Below, piece after piece: positions 17,723 to 26,864 of a stretch of DNA of 64,000 nt. The stretch is from Oscillospiraceae bacterium (GTDB lineage Bacteria > Bacillota > Clostridia > Oscillospirales > CAG-272): NCBI GenBank assembly GCA_015063645.1, contig SVTS01000003.1:1-64000 (forward strand), in the 5' to 3' direction. Under the pieces are notes generated by a model, which saw only the letters and a program-made list of their open reading frames with translations, did not search any database and was not told where the DNA came from. How positions within the stretch are numbered: the first letter of the stretch is position 1; each line of letters opens with the position of its first letter. Both the position numbers and the translations under genes were made by a program.

Positions 17723-18313
17723 TCATGCGCCGTATGCGGCACAAGCCTCATTTATTGCCGCTTCGCAGTCACGCATTGCGGAAAGAGTGCGGTCAAGCAG
17801 CGTATCCAGCTCCCAGCCGAGCCGCTCAGCTCCTGCGCGGATCACCTCGCGGTCGCATCCGGCGGCGAATTTTTTATCTTTGAATTTCTTTTTCAGGCTG
17901 GACAGCTCCATATCGGTACAGCTTTTGGAGGGACGCATCAGTGCTGCCGCGCCGATCAGCCCGGTCAGCTCATCCGCCGCAAAGAGCACCTTTTCCATCT
18001 CATGGATCGGTTCCACGTCGGAGCAGATGCCGTATCCGTGGGAGCAGACTGCGTGGATCATCGCATCCCCGACGCCGCCTGCACTGAGCAGTTCCGGTGC
18101 CTTTTTGCAGTGCTCCTCAGGATAAAGTTCAAAATCGATATCGTGGAGCAATCCCACCTGCGCCCAGAAATCCGCCTCATCGCCGTATCCCAGCGAATCC
18201 GCATACCAGCGCATCACTGCCTCCACAGTCAGCGCGTGACGGATGTGGAAAGGTTCTTTATTGTATTTCGTCAGCAGTGCGAGGGCATCCTCGCGGGAAA
18301 GAATGGATTCCAT
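17723..18313 (-). CDS. HD-domain hydrolase
   Basis: The 196-residue protein has HIRHAL, LLHDIDFELYPEEHC with the HD pair, AVCSHGY and a conserved AADELTGLI, the order found in the HDIG-type phosphohydrolase family. The substrate is unknown; such proteins commonly hydrolyse nucleotides or phosphoesters. The start at ATG 18313 was chosen as the first Met before the domain. It lies downstream of a P-loop protein in the proBA-ybaK operon direction. Confidence 0.82.
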   Translation of the reverse strand: MESILSREDALALLTKYNKEPFHIRHALTVEAVMRWYADSLGYGDEADFWAQVGLLHDIDFELYPEEHCKKAPELLSAGGVGDAMIHAVCSHGYGICSDVEPIHEMEKVLFAADELTGLIGAAALMRPSKSCTDMELSSLKKKFKDKKFAAGCDREVIRAGAERLGWELDTLLDRTLSAMRDCEAAINEACAAYGA

Positions 18314-18365
18314 CTTTGTTACCTCGATTATCAAAATAAGTTCCGGGGACAGCGCCCCGTGCCGC

Positions 18366-18917
18366 TCACAGCCCGAACGCCGCAATAATCCGCTCCGCCG
18401 TTTCAGCGGCGGACAGATCCGCATTCTCGATACGGATGAAATGTTCAAACGGCACCTCGCCGTCGCGGCTGATCAGGCGATACTTTTCATTTGCATCCCG
18501 CAGGCGGCGGTCGGACAGTTCCAGATCCCGCTTGGATGCCTTATGCGCCAGGCGGTTCTCCGTCCGGTTGCGGGCAAGCCGCACCTCCTGGGGCGCATCC
18601 AGCTCCGCACAGTAAATTTCTGCCCCGTGTGCGCGGAAAATATCCGCCACATGGACGATATACTCCGTATCCGCCGGCACGTCGAACACCCACATATAGG
18701 TGAAGATCATTCCCTTCGCGTCCGACGCGGCAAATTCCTCAAAGATGACTTCCCGCAGGCGGGACACGACACGACCGTTATAGGTACCGAAAATCTCGAT
18801 CACCGGCTCGATGGTCATGTGATTATGGAAAAGCCGCAGTCCGGTACGTCGGGCAATCTCCTGTCCCACGGTCATCTTGCCGACGGCACAGTCCCCGGCG
18901 ATGATCAGCAGTTTCAC
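18366..18917 (-). CDS. P-loop kinase-like protein (AAA/shikimate-kinase-like)
   Basis: The 183-residue protein starts LLIIAGDCAVGKMTVGQEIA, where GDCAVGKMT is a Walker A loop. A later DRRLRDANEKYR region suggests a lid as in small-molecule kinases. The target is not evident. The start is GTG 18917, whose GTGA overlaps the stop of the upstream ybaK gene; the in-frame upstream codons have no ribosome site. Confidence 0.75.
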   Translation of the reverse strand: MKLLIIAGDCAVGKMTVGQEIARRTGLRLFHNHMTIEPVIEIFGTYNGRVVSRLREVIFEEFAASDAKGMIFTYMWVFDVPADTEYIVHVADIFRAHGAEIYCAELDAPQEVRLARNRTENRLAHKASKRDLELSDRRLRDANEKYRLISRDGEVPFEHFIRIENADLSAAETAERIIAAFGL

Positions 18918-19399
18918 GCCTGCTCCCCGGGACGCCAGCCTTTGCAGACGTCCACCCATCCTGCGCTGCGGGATGCTTTCTCCAGCTCCTGCGGCGTCAT
19001 GCGCACGGCGCTGGATGCACTTCCTGCGGCAGGATACACCGTCTCAAAACGGAGCAGGGATTCATCCAACCATACCGTTACGCCATCCGGCAGTGCGAAC
19101 GGGCATACGCCGCCCACCGCGTGACCGGTATACTGAATCGCCTCGTCGGGCGTGAGCATCTTCGCCTTCTGGGAGAAGCGCAGTTTATAGCGGGAATTGT
19201 CAATGCGTGCATCCCCCGCCATAACGATCAGGACAGCTTTATCCCCCTGCATAAAGGAAAGCGTCTTCGCGATGTGCGCTTCTTCGCATCCCAATGCCTG
19301 TGCCGCCAATGCGACCGTCGCACTGGATACTTCAAATTCAATCACACGGTCTGCCAGTCCGTAGGCGGACAGATAGTTTTTCACAAGTTCAACAGACAT
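18914..19399 (-). CDS. YbaK/EbsC-family aminoacyl-tRNA deacylase
   Basis: The 161-residue protein has the YbaK fold markers: IAKTLSFMQGDKAVLIVMAGDARID with the conserved Lys, LRFSQKAKMLTPDEA, and YTGHAVGGVCPFALP. Members clear mischarged Cys- or Ala-tRNAPro or related species. It lies 11 nt downstream of proA, so a link to proline supply and prolyl-tRNA quality control is an attractive inference. Confidence 0.88.
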   Translation of the reverse strand: MSVELVKNYLSAYGLADRVIEFEVSSATVALAAQALGCEEAHIAKTLSFMQGDKAVLIVMAGDARIDNSRYKLRFSQKAKMLTPDEAIQYTGHAVGGVCPFALPDGVTVWLDESLLRFETVYPAAGSASSAVRMTPQELEKASRSAGWVDVCKGWRPGEQA

Positions 19400-19410
19400 G
19401 ATTTTTCTCC

Positions 19411-20670
19411 TTATCTCACCTGACCGCTGCCGTTTACGAGGAACTTTTCCGTGGTCAGTGCGTCAAGACCCATGGGACCGCGTGCGTGGAGTTTCTGGGT
19501 CGAAATGCCAAGCTCTGCGCCGAAGCCGAATTCGCCGCCGTCGGTGAAGCGGGTGGATGCATTCACATATACCGCCGCCGCGTCCACGCTCGTCTGGAAA
19601 AATTCGGCGGCAGCCAGATCGTTCGTCACGATGGCTTCACTGTGACCGGTGCCGTAGCGATTGATGTGAATCCGCGCCGTATCCAGTGTATCCACAATCT
19701 TCACCGCAACGATCAGATCGTTATATTCCGTATCCCAATCTTCCTCCGTCGCCGGTGTCACGTCGGGCAGAATCTCTCTTGTGCGCTCACACCCGCGGAT
19801 CTCGCAGTGATGTTCGTCCATCGCCGCTTTCAGCATCGGCAGAAAAGCCGGCGCGATCTGCGCGTTCACCAGAATCGTCTCACATGCATTGCACACGGAC
19901 GGGCGGGAAATTTTTGCGTTTACGGCGATCTTCAGCGCCATTTCCGGATCGGCATCCGCGTGGATGTACAGATGGCAGTTGCCTGCACCGGTCTCGATTA
20001 CAGGTACCCGGGCATTCTCCACCACGGCGCGGATCAATCCCTTGCCGCCGCGGGGAACCAGCACGTCGATCAGCCCGCGCATCTGCATCAGTGCCTCGGA
20101 GGAGGCGCGGGTGGTGTTCTCAATCAGCTGAATGGCTTCCGCCGGCAATCCGGTTTCTGCCAATGCACGGCGCGCCAGCGATACGACGGCACGGTTCGAT
20201 TCGATGGCTTCCTTGCCGCCGCGAAGCACAACCGCGTTGCCGCTCTTGATGCACAGGGCAGCTACATCCGCCGCCACGTTGGGACGGGCTTCAAAGATCA
20301 CGCCTACCACGCCCATGGGCACACGGATACGGCGTATCATAAGACCGTTGGGACGCGTCCAGCACTCGCCCTTGCCCACAGGATCCGGCAGTGCGGCGAT
20401 ATCCTCCGCCCCCTTTGCCATTCCTTCGATACGTGCGTCTGTCAGACGCAGGCGGTCCAGCATGGTGTCACGGACACCGTTTTCCGCCGCGTTTGCCAGA
20501 TCCTTTGCATTCGCTTCCAGAATCACGGATGCATTCTCACGCAGCAGCCGGGCAAAGGTGCAGAGGGCGCGGTTCTTCACCTCGGTGCGGGCTCTTGAAA
20601 GCATGGCAGAATTCACCTTTGCCCGCATACACAAATCGTACACTTCGTCGAAAATTTTCTTTTCTTCCAT
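19411..20670 (-). CDS. proA: Glutamate-5-semialdehyde dehydrogenase (gamma-glutamyl phosphate reductase)
   Basis: The 419-residue enzyme has the aldehyde dehydrogenase fold with the ProA signature SRPSVCNACETILVN holding the catalytic Cys, VPRGGKGLI, and ASTRFTDGGEFGFGAELGIS near the C-terminus. It reduces gamma-glutamyl phosphate with NADPH, the second step of proline synthesis. Its start codon overlaps the stop region of proB (shared base 20670), which fits the known ProB-ProA pairing. Confidence 0.95.
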   Translation of the reverse strand: MEEKKIFDEVYDLCMRAKVNSAMLSRARTEVKNRALCTFARLLRENASVILEANAKDLANAAENGVRDTMLDRLRLTDARIEGMAKGAEDIAALPDPVGKGECWTRPNGLMIRRIRVPMGVVGVIFEARPNVAADVAALCIKSGNAVVLRGGKEAIESNRAVVSLARRALAETGLPAEAIQLIENTTRASSEALMQMRGLIDVLVPRGGKGLIRAVVENARVPVIETGAGNCHLYIHADADPEMALKIAVNAKISRPSVCNACETILVNAQIAPAFLPMLKAAMDEHHCEIRGCERTREILPDVTPATEEDWDTEYNDLIVAVKIVDTLDTARIHINRYGTGHSEAIVTNDLAAAEFFQTSVDAAAVYVNASTRFTDGGEFGFGAELGISTQKLHARGPMGLDALTTEKFLVNGSGQVR

Positions 20671-21467
20671 CAGTTTTCCTCTTTCTTCGCGGCGAAATAT
20701 GTACCGGTGCGCTGACCGTCGATGATGCCGTAGAGCACTCTGGGATCCCGTCCGTTGAGAATCTGCATGGGAATACCGGCACCGGTGGCAATCTGCGCCG
20801 CTTTCAGCTTGGTGATCATACCGCCCGTACCGCGGGTAGATCCGACACCGCCCGCATAGGCGAGGATCTCTTCGCTGATCTCCTCAACTGTACTGATGAG
20901 GCGGGCGTTTTTATTCTTTCGGGGATCGCTGTCATACAGACCGTCGATATCACTGAGATTGATCAGCAGATCCGCGTCGCAGATGATGGCAACATAGGCG
21001 GACAGCGTATCGTTTCCGCCGAATTTAATTCCCTCATAGGAGACGGAGTCGTTCTCGTTGACAATCGGAATACAGCCGAATCCGATCAGGCGCGCAAAGG
21101 TAGATTTCGCCAGCGCAAAGCGGTTCTCATCATCCACTACATCCTTGGTTACCAGAATCTGACCGACGGTGATGCCGTATGCGCCGAACAGCCGCTCATA
21201 CAGCCGCATGATCTCGCACTGTCCCACTGCGGCAAGTGCCTGCTTTTCCTCTGTTGTGCGGTCGGTGATCTCAAGCCCAAGACGGCTTGTGCCCGCAGAC
21301 ACCGCGCCGGAGGACACCAGAACCACTTCCAGCCCCGCGTTATGCATATCGGACAGGACGCGCACCAACGTTTCGATGCGGCGGATATTCAGTTTTCCCG
21401 TGGCGTAGGTCAGAGTTGATGTACCGATTTTGACCACAATTCTCTTATATTTACCCATTTGTTCCAT
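20670..21467 (-). CDS. proB: Glutamate 5-kinase, short form without PUA domain
   Basis: The product has KRIVVKIGTSTLT, VLVSSGAVSAGTSRLG, NENDSVSYEGIKFGGNDTLSAYVA, and GTGGMITKLKAAQIAT, which are the amino-acid-kinase motifs of ProB. At about 265 residues it ends after the kinase domain; the C-terminal PUA domain of the E. coli type is missing, as in many clostridial enzymes. The start is uncertain: ATG 21467, ATG 21458 or TTG 21497; none has an ideal ribosome site. It phosphorylates glutamate as the feedback-controlled first step of proline synthesis. Confidence 0.9.
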   Translation of the reverse strand: MEQMGKYKRIVVKIGTSTLTYATGKLNIRRIETLVRVLSDMHNAGLEVVLVSSGAVSAGTSRLGLEITDRTTEEKQALAAVGQCEIMRLYERLFGAYGITVGQILVTKDVVDDENRFALAKSTFARLIGFGCIPIVNENDSVSYEGIKFGGNDTLSAYVAIICDADLLINLSDIDGLYDSDPRKNKNARLISTVEEISEEILAYAGGVGSTRGTGGMITKLKAAQIATGAGIPMQILNGRDPRVLYGIIDGQRTGTYFAAKKEEN

Positions 21468-21664
21468 GACTGTCAGCAAAAAGCTCCCGATTTCCAAAAA
21501 ATTTTCACAAAATGTATTTCTTTCTCCGCCGGAATAGATTATAATTATATATGTATACCTATGCGTGAAGAAGTTACACCTTTATTATATCACACTCCCC
21601 GAATAAATCAAGGGGGAGCGAATGAAATCACGCATCGGAATGAAAAAAACGAACGGAGACTGAG

Positions 21665-22369
21665 ATGAAGGAAAGATATACAATTTCAATTGCGGATATC
21701 CAGCTCAACATTCTCTCGGATGAGCCGGAGGATTATGTACATTTCGTCGTCGGACAGCTGGATCAGATCGTGCGTGAGATGACCATGAAGAATCAGCGGT
21801 GCTCCAAGCTGGATGCGGCGCTTCTCTGCGCGCTGGATTCCCTCAGCGAAAAAAACAAGAGCGACAAGCGCATCAAGAATCTGGAAGCACAGATCTCCCT
21901 GTATGAAGCGACGATCAAACGGCTCCGTCAGGATATCGCCCAGATGCAGCAGGCAGGCATTCCGAAGCCCGCACCTCAGCCGATCAAGGAGATTCTGAAA
22001 GAGGATGCCGCGCTGTTCCGGAAAGAGGAAAAGCCCGCCGAGGCAAAACCTGCGGCAAAAGAGCTCAAAGAAGAAACTCCGGTACAGGTTCCGCTGAATA
22101 CTGTCAGCGAAGAAGCCCCCCGGCAGGCTGATACGCCCGCTGAGGAGAAGCCGGAGGAGGAAAAGCCCGCTCTGCAGAATGCCAAGCTCCGCCAGATTGA
22201 GGAGCTGCTCCGCCGCCGCAGTGAAGACGGTGCCGGCGATGATGCGGCAGAATCTGCCTCCGAGAACAGCAGCCGGGATGCCAAGCTGCGTGAAATTGAA
22301 GAACTGCTGCGCAAAAACGGCGGCGGTCAGTCCCTGAGTGAAGCTCTCCATGATGCGATCCGGAGCTGA
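21665..22369 (+). CDS. ZapA-like cell division protein with long C-terminal extension
   Basis: The first ~100 residues (KERYTISIADIQLNILSDEPEDYVHFVVGQLDQIVREM and a long helix) match ZapA, which binds FtsZ and bundles its filaments. The family is usually about 90-130 residues; here 234. The extra part is a Lys/Glu/Pro/Ala-rich, probably disordered linker followed by two copies of a short helix motif, AKLRQIEELLRRR and AKLREIEELLRKN, at about residues 172-185 and 203-216. The ATG at 21665 follows ACGGAGAC. It precedes the U32 peptidase gene with a short overlap. Confidence 0.78.
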   Translation: MKERYTISIADIQLNILSDEPEDYVHFVVGQLDQIVREMTMKNQRCSKLDAALLCALDSLSEKNKSDKRIKNLEAQISLYEATIKRLRQDIAQMQQAGIPKPAPQPIKEILKEDAALFRKEEKPAEAKPAAKELKEETPVQVPLNTVSEEAPRQADTPAEEKPEEEKPALQNAKLRQIEELLRRRSEDGAGDDAAESASENSSRDAKLREIEELLRKNGGGQSLSEALHDAIRS

Positions 22370-24413
22370 TTTTCTGCCGGAACTGCTTGCCCCCGCCGGT
22401 TCGCCCGAGGCTCTTGCCGCCGCCATTGAGGGAGGCGCGGACGCAGTTTATTTCGGCGCAGTCAAATTCAGTGCGCGCATGCGCGCCAAAAATTTCTCCG
22501 AAACGGAGCTGTACGATGCCATCGCCCTCTGCCGGGCATACGGCGTACGTTCGTACATCACGGTCAACACCCGTCTGCGGGACGGCGAACTTCCCGAGAT
22601 GCTGGACACAGTTGGCATCCTCCACGATGCCGGCGCGGATGCGCTGATCATGGCAGATCTGGGGGCGGCGGCAATGGTCCGTGAAAAATATCCCGCGCTG
22701 GAGCTGCATGCCAGCACACAGCTCTCCGGCTGTTCCGCCGAGGATGCACGGGTACTGCAGACACTTGGATTTTCCCGGATGGTCTGTCCCAGAGAGCTGT
22801 CCCTGAAGCAAATCTCCCTGCTCTGCGGCGCATCCCCCATTGAAATTGAAATGTTTATCCACGGTGCGCACTGTGTTTCCTATTCGGGACAGTGCATGCT
22901 CAGCTACGCCATGGGCGGCAGAAGCGGCAACCGGGGTGAATGTGCTCAGCCGTGCCGGCTTCCTTACATGATCAGCTGTGCCGCAGGGGCAAGCAAAAAC
23001 GAATATCCCCTCAGCCTGAAGGACATGTGTCTCGCGGGACATATCCGTGAGATCATTCTCAGCGGTGCATCTTCCCTGAAGCTGGAAGGCAGACAGAAAT
23101 CCGCCGATTACGTCTGGGGCGTTACCAAAATGTACCGGACACTGCTGGACGAACGCCGGGATGCAAGTACGGATGAAATCGCCTCTCTGGCGGCGCTGTT
23201 CAGCCGGGACGGATTCAGCGACGGCTATTTCCGCGACCGCTACGCCGACATGCTGGGCGTACGCCGCCGGGACGACACGGAGATGTCCAAAAATGCACCT
23301 GCGTTTCCGGGGCTGACGAAAAAAATCCCGCTGGATGCTGCATTCCGCATGCGCGCCGGCGAGCCGATTTCCCTCTCGCTGACAAACGGCGAGAAGACCG
23401 TCACCGTCTGCGGTGACATTCCCGATGCGGCACGCACTGCCGCCATGGATGCGGAAAATGCCAAAAAGAACCTGTCCAAATTCGGCGGAACGCCGTATGT
23501 TCTGCGGAATTTCACAGCGGAAATCGATGACGGACTGTTCTGCACCCCCGCAAAGCTGAACGCTCTGCGCCGGGATGCCATTGCCGCACTGAACGCGCCG
23601 GCTGTCCGTGAAATCCAGGATGCTGCGGTGCCGGGGAAACCGGCATCCGCACCTGCCGCGCCGCTGCGCCGGACGGCAGAATTCCTCTCTCCGGATCAGA
23701 TTCCTCCGGAAGCGGAGGAGTTCTTCGACGAGATCTATCTGCCCCTGCGCTGCCGTGCACGGGATTATTCCGTAATGCTCCCGCCGTATGCGCCGGACAA
23801 GACGCTCAGCCGCGCCGAAGCGGCACTGTCCATTGTATCTCCCCGCTCGGTTCTGGTGCAGAGTCCCGCACAGATCGCGCTGGCGGTACGCAGCGGTATC
23901 CCCGCATTTGCCTCCCTGCGGCTGAATGTATTCAATGACCGCTGTGCGCAGGAAATCATCCGGCTGGGTGCCGCCGCTATCACCGCATCGCCTGAGATCC
24001 CGCTGGGCGCTGTACGCGCCATGTCGGTTCCCCGCGCCGTGATCGCCTACGGACGACTGCCCCTGATGCTGACGCTCCGCTGTGCCATCTCCGACGGCGG
24101 AAGCTGCTGCACGCTGGACGGCACAGGCGGATTCCATGAGAATACGGAAAAGCCCCATCTGTGCCGTGCGTCCCTCACTGACCGTACCGGCACATCCTTC
24201 CCACTGATCGGCATGTATGACGGCTCCAACGTGCTCTACAACAGCGTTCCGCTGTACATGGCTGACCGCATGGACACCCTGCTCCGCTGCGGCGCAGGTG
24301 TGCATCACTTTATTTTCTCCGATGAGACGAAAGCCGAAGCGGCACGGGTTATCCGCGCATACCGGGACGGTATGCCGCCCGCTGATCCTGCCGCCGTACG
24401 GCGACTGAAATAA
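22350..24413 (+). CDS. U32 family peptidase / RlhA-like protein
   Basis: The ~687-residue product has ELLAPAGSPEALAAAIEGGADAVYFG at the N-terminus and the U32 signature IEMFIHGAHCVSYSGQC followed by GNRGECAQPCRLPY, whose cysteines bind a [4Fe-4S] cluster in characterised relatives. The length with an extra C-terminal part matches the RlhA type (23S rRNA C2501 hydroxylation) rather than the shorter TrhP type; which reaction occurs here is inferred. The start is one of ATG 22350 or 22353, overlapping the zapA-like gene by about 20 nt. Confidence 0.85.
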   Translation: MMRSGADFLPELLAPAGSPEALAAAIEGGADAVYFGAVKFSARMRAKNFSETELYDAIALCRAYGVRSYITVNTRLRDGELPEMLDTVGILHDAGADALIMADLGAAAMVREKYPALELHASTQLSGCSAEDARVLQTLGFSRMVCPRELSLKQISLLCGASPIEIEMFIHGAHCVSYSGQCMLSYAMGGRSGNRGECAQPCRLPYMISCAAGASKNEYPLSLKDMCLAGHIREIILSGASSLKLEGRQKSADYVWGVTKMYRTLLDERRDASTDEIASLAALFSRDGFSDGYFRDRYADMLGVRRRDDTEMSKNAPAFPGLTKKIPLDAAFRMRAGEPISLSLTNGEKTVTVCGDIPDAARTAAMDAENAKKNLSKFGGTPYVLRNFTAEIDDGLFCTPAKLNALRRDAIAALNAPAVREIQDAAVPGKPASAPAAPLRRTAEFLSPDQIPPEAEEFFDEIYLPLRCRARDYSVMLPPYAPDKTLSRAEAALSIVSPRSVLVQSPAQIALAVRSGIPAFASLRLNVFNDRCAQEIIRLGAAAITASPEIPLGAVRAMSVPRAVIAYGRLPLMLTLRCAISDGGSCCTLDGTGGFHENTEKPHLCRASLTDRTGTSFPLIGMYDGSNVLYNSVPLYMADRMDTLLRCGAGVHHFIFSDETKAEAARVIRAYRDGMPPADPAAVRRLK

Positions 24414-24435
24414 ACGACAACCGAAAGGACTCTGT

Positions 24436-24888
24436 ATGACTGCATCATTTCCCGTCCGGATCCGCCTTGTACGCGATGGCGCATCCATCCCCCGCTACGC
24501 CACCGCAGGCGCTGCCGCCTGCGATCTCACCGCCGCCGTGGAGCAGCCGATTCTGCTGAAAGCCGGCGAAAGTGTCTCCATCCCCACCGGCATCGCCATC
24601 TCCATGGAGCAGAGCGGCTACGTCGCCATCATCTGCGCCCGTTCCGGACTGGCATTCCGCCACGGCCTGAATCTGGTTAACGGCATCGGTGTCATCGATG
24701 AGGATTACCGGGGCGAAATCTGCGTGGGACTGCGCAACAACAGCAGTGCGGATTATGTGATCCAGCCGGGCGAGCGTATCGCCCAGATGATGTTCATGCC
24801 GTATGTGCAGGCATCCTTTATCGCCGCAGACTCGCTGGATGATACGGAGCGGGGTGAGGGCGGTTTCGGTTCCACAGGAAAATTCTGA
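24436..24888 (+). CDS. dut: dUTP diphosphatase
   Basis: The 150-residue protein has the five trimeric dUTPase motifs: ATAGAAACDL, CARSGLAFRHGL, NGIGVIDEDYRGEI with the catalytic Asp, GERIAQMM and the C-terminal RGEGGFGSTG. It hydrolyses dUTP to dUMP and pyrophosphate, keeping uracil out of DNA and feeding dTMP synthesis. It follows the U32 gene by 22 nt and is probably co-transcribed with it. Confidence 0.95.
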   Translation: MTASFPVRIRLVRDGASIPRYATAGAAACDLTAAVEQPILLKAGESVSIPTGIAISMEQSGYVAIICARSGLAFRHGLNLVNGIGVIDEDYRGEICVGLRNNSSADYVIQPGERIAQMMFMPYVQASFIAADSLDDTERGEGGFGSTGKF

Positions 24889-24898
24889 GGTATAGACT

Positions 24899-25156
24899 AT
24901 GAGAAAGAACTTCTGGCTGAATCTGTTTCTGATCTGCGTGGGCGTTGTTGTCGGCACACTTGCCGCCAATCTCTGCGCCGGAATCCCGATGCTCTCCTGG
25001 CTGGCTTACGGCATGGACTTCGGTATGGCGGCTCCCGCCACGGTGGATCTGCAGGTGATCTCCTTCACCATCGGCATCACCCTGAATCTGAACATCTCGG
25101 TGATCATTTTCATCACACTCTCCGTACTTTTGGGCAATCTGATTGCCCGCAAGTGA
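24899..25156 (+). CDS. DUF4321 membrane protein
   Basis: This 85-residue protein has two membrane segments (NFWLNLFLICVGVVVGTLAA and the C-terminal ISVIIFITLSVLLGNLIARK) with a short amphipathic middle, as in the DUF4321 family found near maf and mreB in Clostridia. No function is known. It lies 10 nt after dut and 31 nt before maf. Confidence 0.82.
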   Translation: MRKNFWLNLFLICVGVVVGTLAANLCAGIPMLSWLAYGMDFGMAAPATVDLQVISFTIGITLNLNISVIIFITLSVLLGNLIARK

Positions 25157-25187
25157 GTACAGACTGCGGAAAGGAACGTACAGCATC

Positions 25188-25793
25188 ATGAACAACACAG
25201 CTGCCGGACGCCGGCTGATTCTGGCATCCGGCTCTCCGCGGCGGCACGATATTCTGTGCACCGCGGGCATCCCCCACGAGATCCGTGTCGCGGATGCGGA
25301 CGAATCGCTGCCGGCGGGCATCGCCCCCTCTGATGCGGTGGAAATGCTCTCCGCGCGCAAGGCGTCTGCGGTTCTGCGCACTGCCGCAGCGGATGAGATC
25401 ATTCTCGCGGCAGATACCGTGGTCAGCCTGAACGGTGTCATCCTCGGGAAACCGCTGGATGAAGATGACGCACGGGCAATGCTCCGTGCCCAGTCGGGGA
25501 ATGCCCAGGAGGTATATACCGGCATCACAATCACGGACGGACACACGACCGTGACCACGCATGAAAAAACAATAGTCCGCATGCGCACGATCCACGAGGA
25601 TGAAATCGAAGATTATATCGCCTCGGGTGATCCCATGGACAAGGCGGGCGCATACGGATATCAGAGTCTCGCCGGCGTTTTCGTCGCCGGAATCGAGGGC
25701 GATTACTTCAATGTAGTCGGTCTGCCCCTGTGCAGAGTGAGCACAATTCTGCGGGAGCAGTTCGACTTCCGTCCCCAATGGAACCGGCGCTAA
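25188..25793 (+). CDS. maf: Maf-family nucleoside triphosphate pyrophosphatase
   Basis: The 201-residue protein has LASGSPRRHDIL at the start, ILAADTVVSLNG, GKPLDEDDARAML and GDPMDKAGAYGYQSLAG, all Maf motifs. These enzymes hydrolyse dTTP/UTP or modified nucleotides and delay septation when overproduced in Bacillus. The ATG 25188 is used because AAAGGAAC precedes it. The maf-mreB-mreC-mreD order is conserved in Firmicutes. Confidence 0.92.
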   Translation: MNNTAAGRRLILASGSPRRHDILCTAGIPHEIRVADADESLPAGIAPSDAVEMLSARKASAVLRTAAADEIILAADTVVSLNGVILGKPLDEDDARAMLRAQSGNAQEVYTGITITDGHTTVTTHEKTIVRMRTIHEDEIEDYIASGDPMDKAGAYGYQSLAGVFVAGIEGDYFNVVGLPLCRVSTILREQFDFRPQWNRR

Positions 25794-25841
25794 GAATTTG
25801 GAAAGGAATTCCGTGCCCTCCGGCACGAACAGATAAGTATT

Positions 25842-26849
25842 ATGGGAAAAAGCATCGGCATCGATCTCGGCACTGCCAATACGATCGTCTATGTAAAAGG
25901 GCGCGGCATCGTACTGCGTGAACCATCGGTGGTAGCGGTAGAAGCCCGCACCCGCCGTGTGGTGGCAGTAGGCAACGAAGCCAAACTCATGCTGGGCAAA
26001 ACGCCCGGCTCCATCACGGCGATGCGTCCGCTGAAAGACGGCGTTATTGCGGAATTTGACGTTACAGCCGCCATGCTGCGGCATTATTTCGATAAAGTAT
26101 CCGGCACAACACTTTTCAGCCGTCCGCGGGTCATTATCTGCATTCCTTACGGTGTGACGGAAGTGGAAAAGCGTGCGGTGGAGGATGTGGCGCTTGAGGC
26201 AGGCGCGCAGTCCGTTGCGCTGATTGAGGAGCCCATCGCCGCCGCCATCGGCGCCGGTCTGAAAGTGGAAGGAGCCCAGGGATCCATGATCGTGGATATC
26301 GGCGGCGGCACCACGGAAGTAGCTGTCACCAGCCTCGGCGGCATTGTCATTTCCAACTCTCTTCGCTCGGCGGGCGATGAGCTGGACGAAGCGATCATCG
26401 CCTACATGAAGCGGCGGCACAACGTGCTGATCGGCGAAATGACGGCGGAAATGCTGAAGAAGAATATCGGCAGCGTACATAAGCAGTACGACCGGGGCAA
26501 CATGATCGTCCGCGGACGGAATCTGCTCAACGGTCTGCCCGCCACCCTCACCGTATCTTCGGCGGAGATCCGTCTCGCCATGAGCGAGGAAATCGAGCAC
26601 ATCGTTGCCTGCATAGGCAACACACTGGAGAATACCCCCCCGGAGCTGTCCTCCGATATCTATGACAACGGCATCATGCTGGCAGGCGGCGGTGCCCTGC
26701 TGGCAGGACTTGATGCGCTGATCAGCGCCTTCACCGGCATCCGCACCACCGTTGCCAAAGCGCCGCTGGACTGCGTGGCAATCGGCATCGGCAAAGTGAT
26801 CGACAGCGTGGGCGAGCTGGGCGGCATCGTCACGTTCCGCTCCCGCTGA
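25842..26849 (+). CDS. mreB: Rod shape-determining protein MreB
   Basis: The 335-residue actin homologue has IGIDLGTANTIVYVKGRGIVLREPSVVA, the phosphate 2 loop IVDIGGGTTEVAV, and GIMLAGGGALLAGLD. It polymerises under the membrane and positions the elongasome. It is followed 15 nt later by mreC, and is preceded by a short hairpin-bearing gap after maf. Confidence 0.96.
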   Translation: MGKSIGIDLGTANTIVYVKGRGIVLREPSVVAVEARTRRVVAVGNEAKLMLGKTPGSITAMRPLKDGVIAEFDVTAAMLRHYFDKVSGTTLFSRPRVIICIPYGVTEVEKRAVEDVALEAGAQSVALIEEPIAAAIGAGLKVEGAQGSMIVDIGGGTTEVAVTSLGGIVISNSLRSAGDELDEAIIAYMKRRHNVLIGEMTAEMLKKNIGSVHKQYDRGNMIVRGRNLLNGLPATLTVSSAEIRLAMSEEIEHIVACIGNTLENTPPELSSDIYDNGIMLAGGGALLAGLDALISAFTGIRTTVAKAPLDCVAIGIGKVIDSVGELGGIVTFRSR

Positions 26850-26864
26850 TACAGGATAACAGTT

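Noticed and set aside
25810-25826. Terminator between maf and mreB
   Set aside because: The hairpin has only five GC-rich pairs and no T tract, so it probably does not end transcription.
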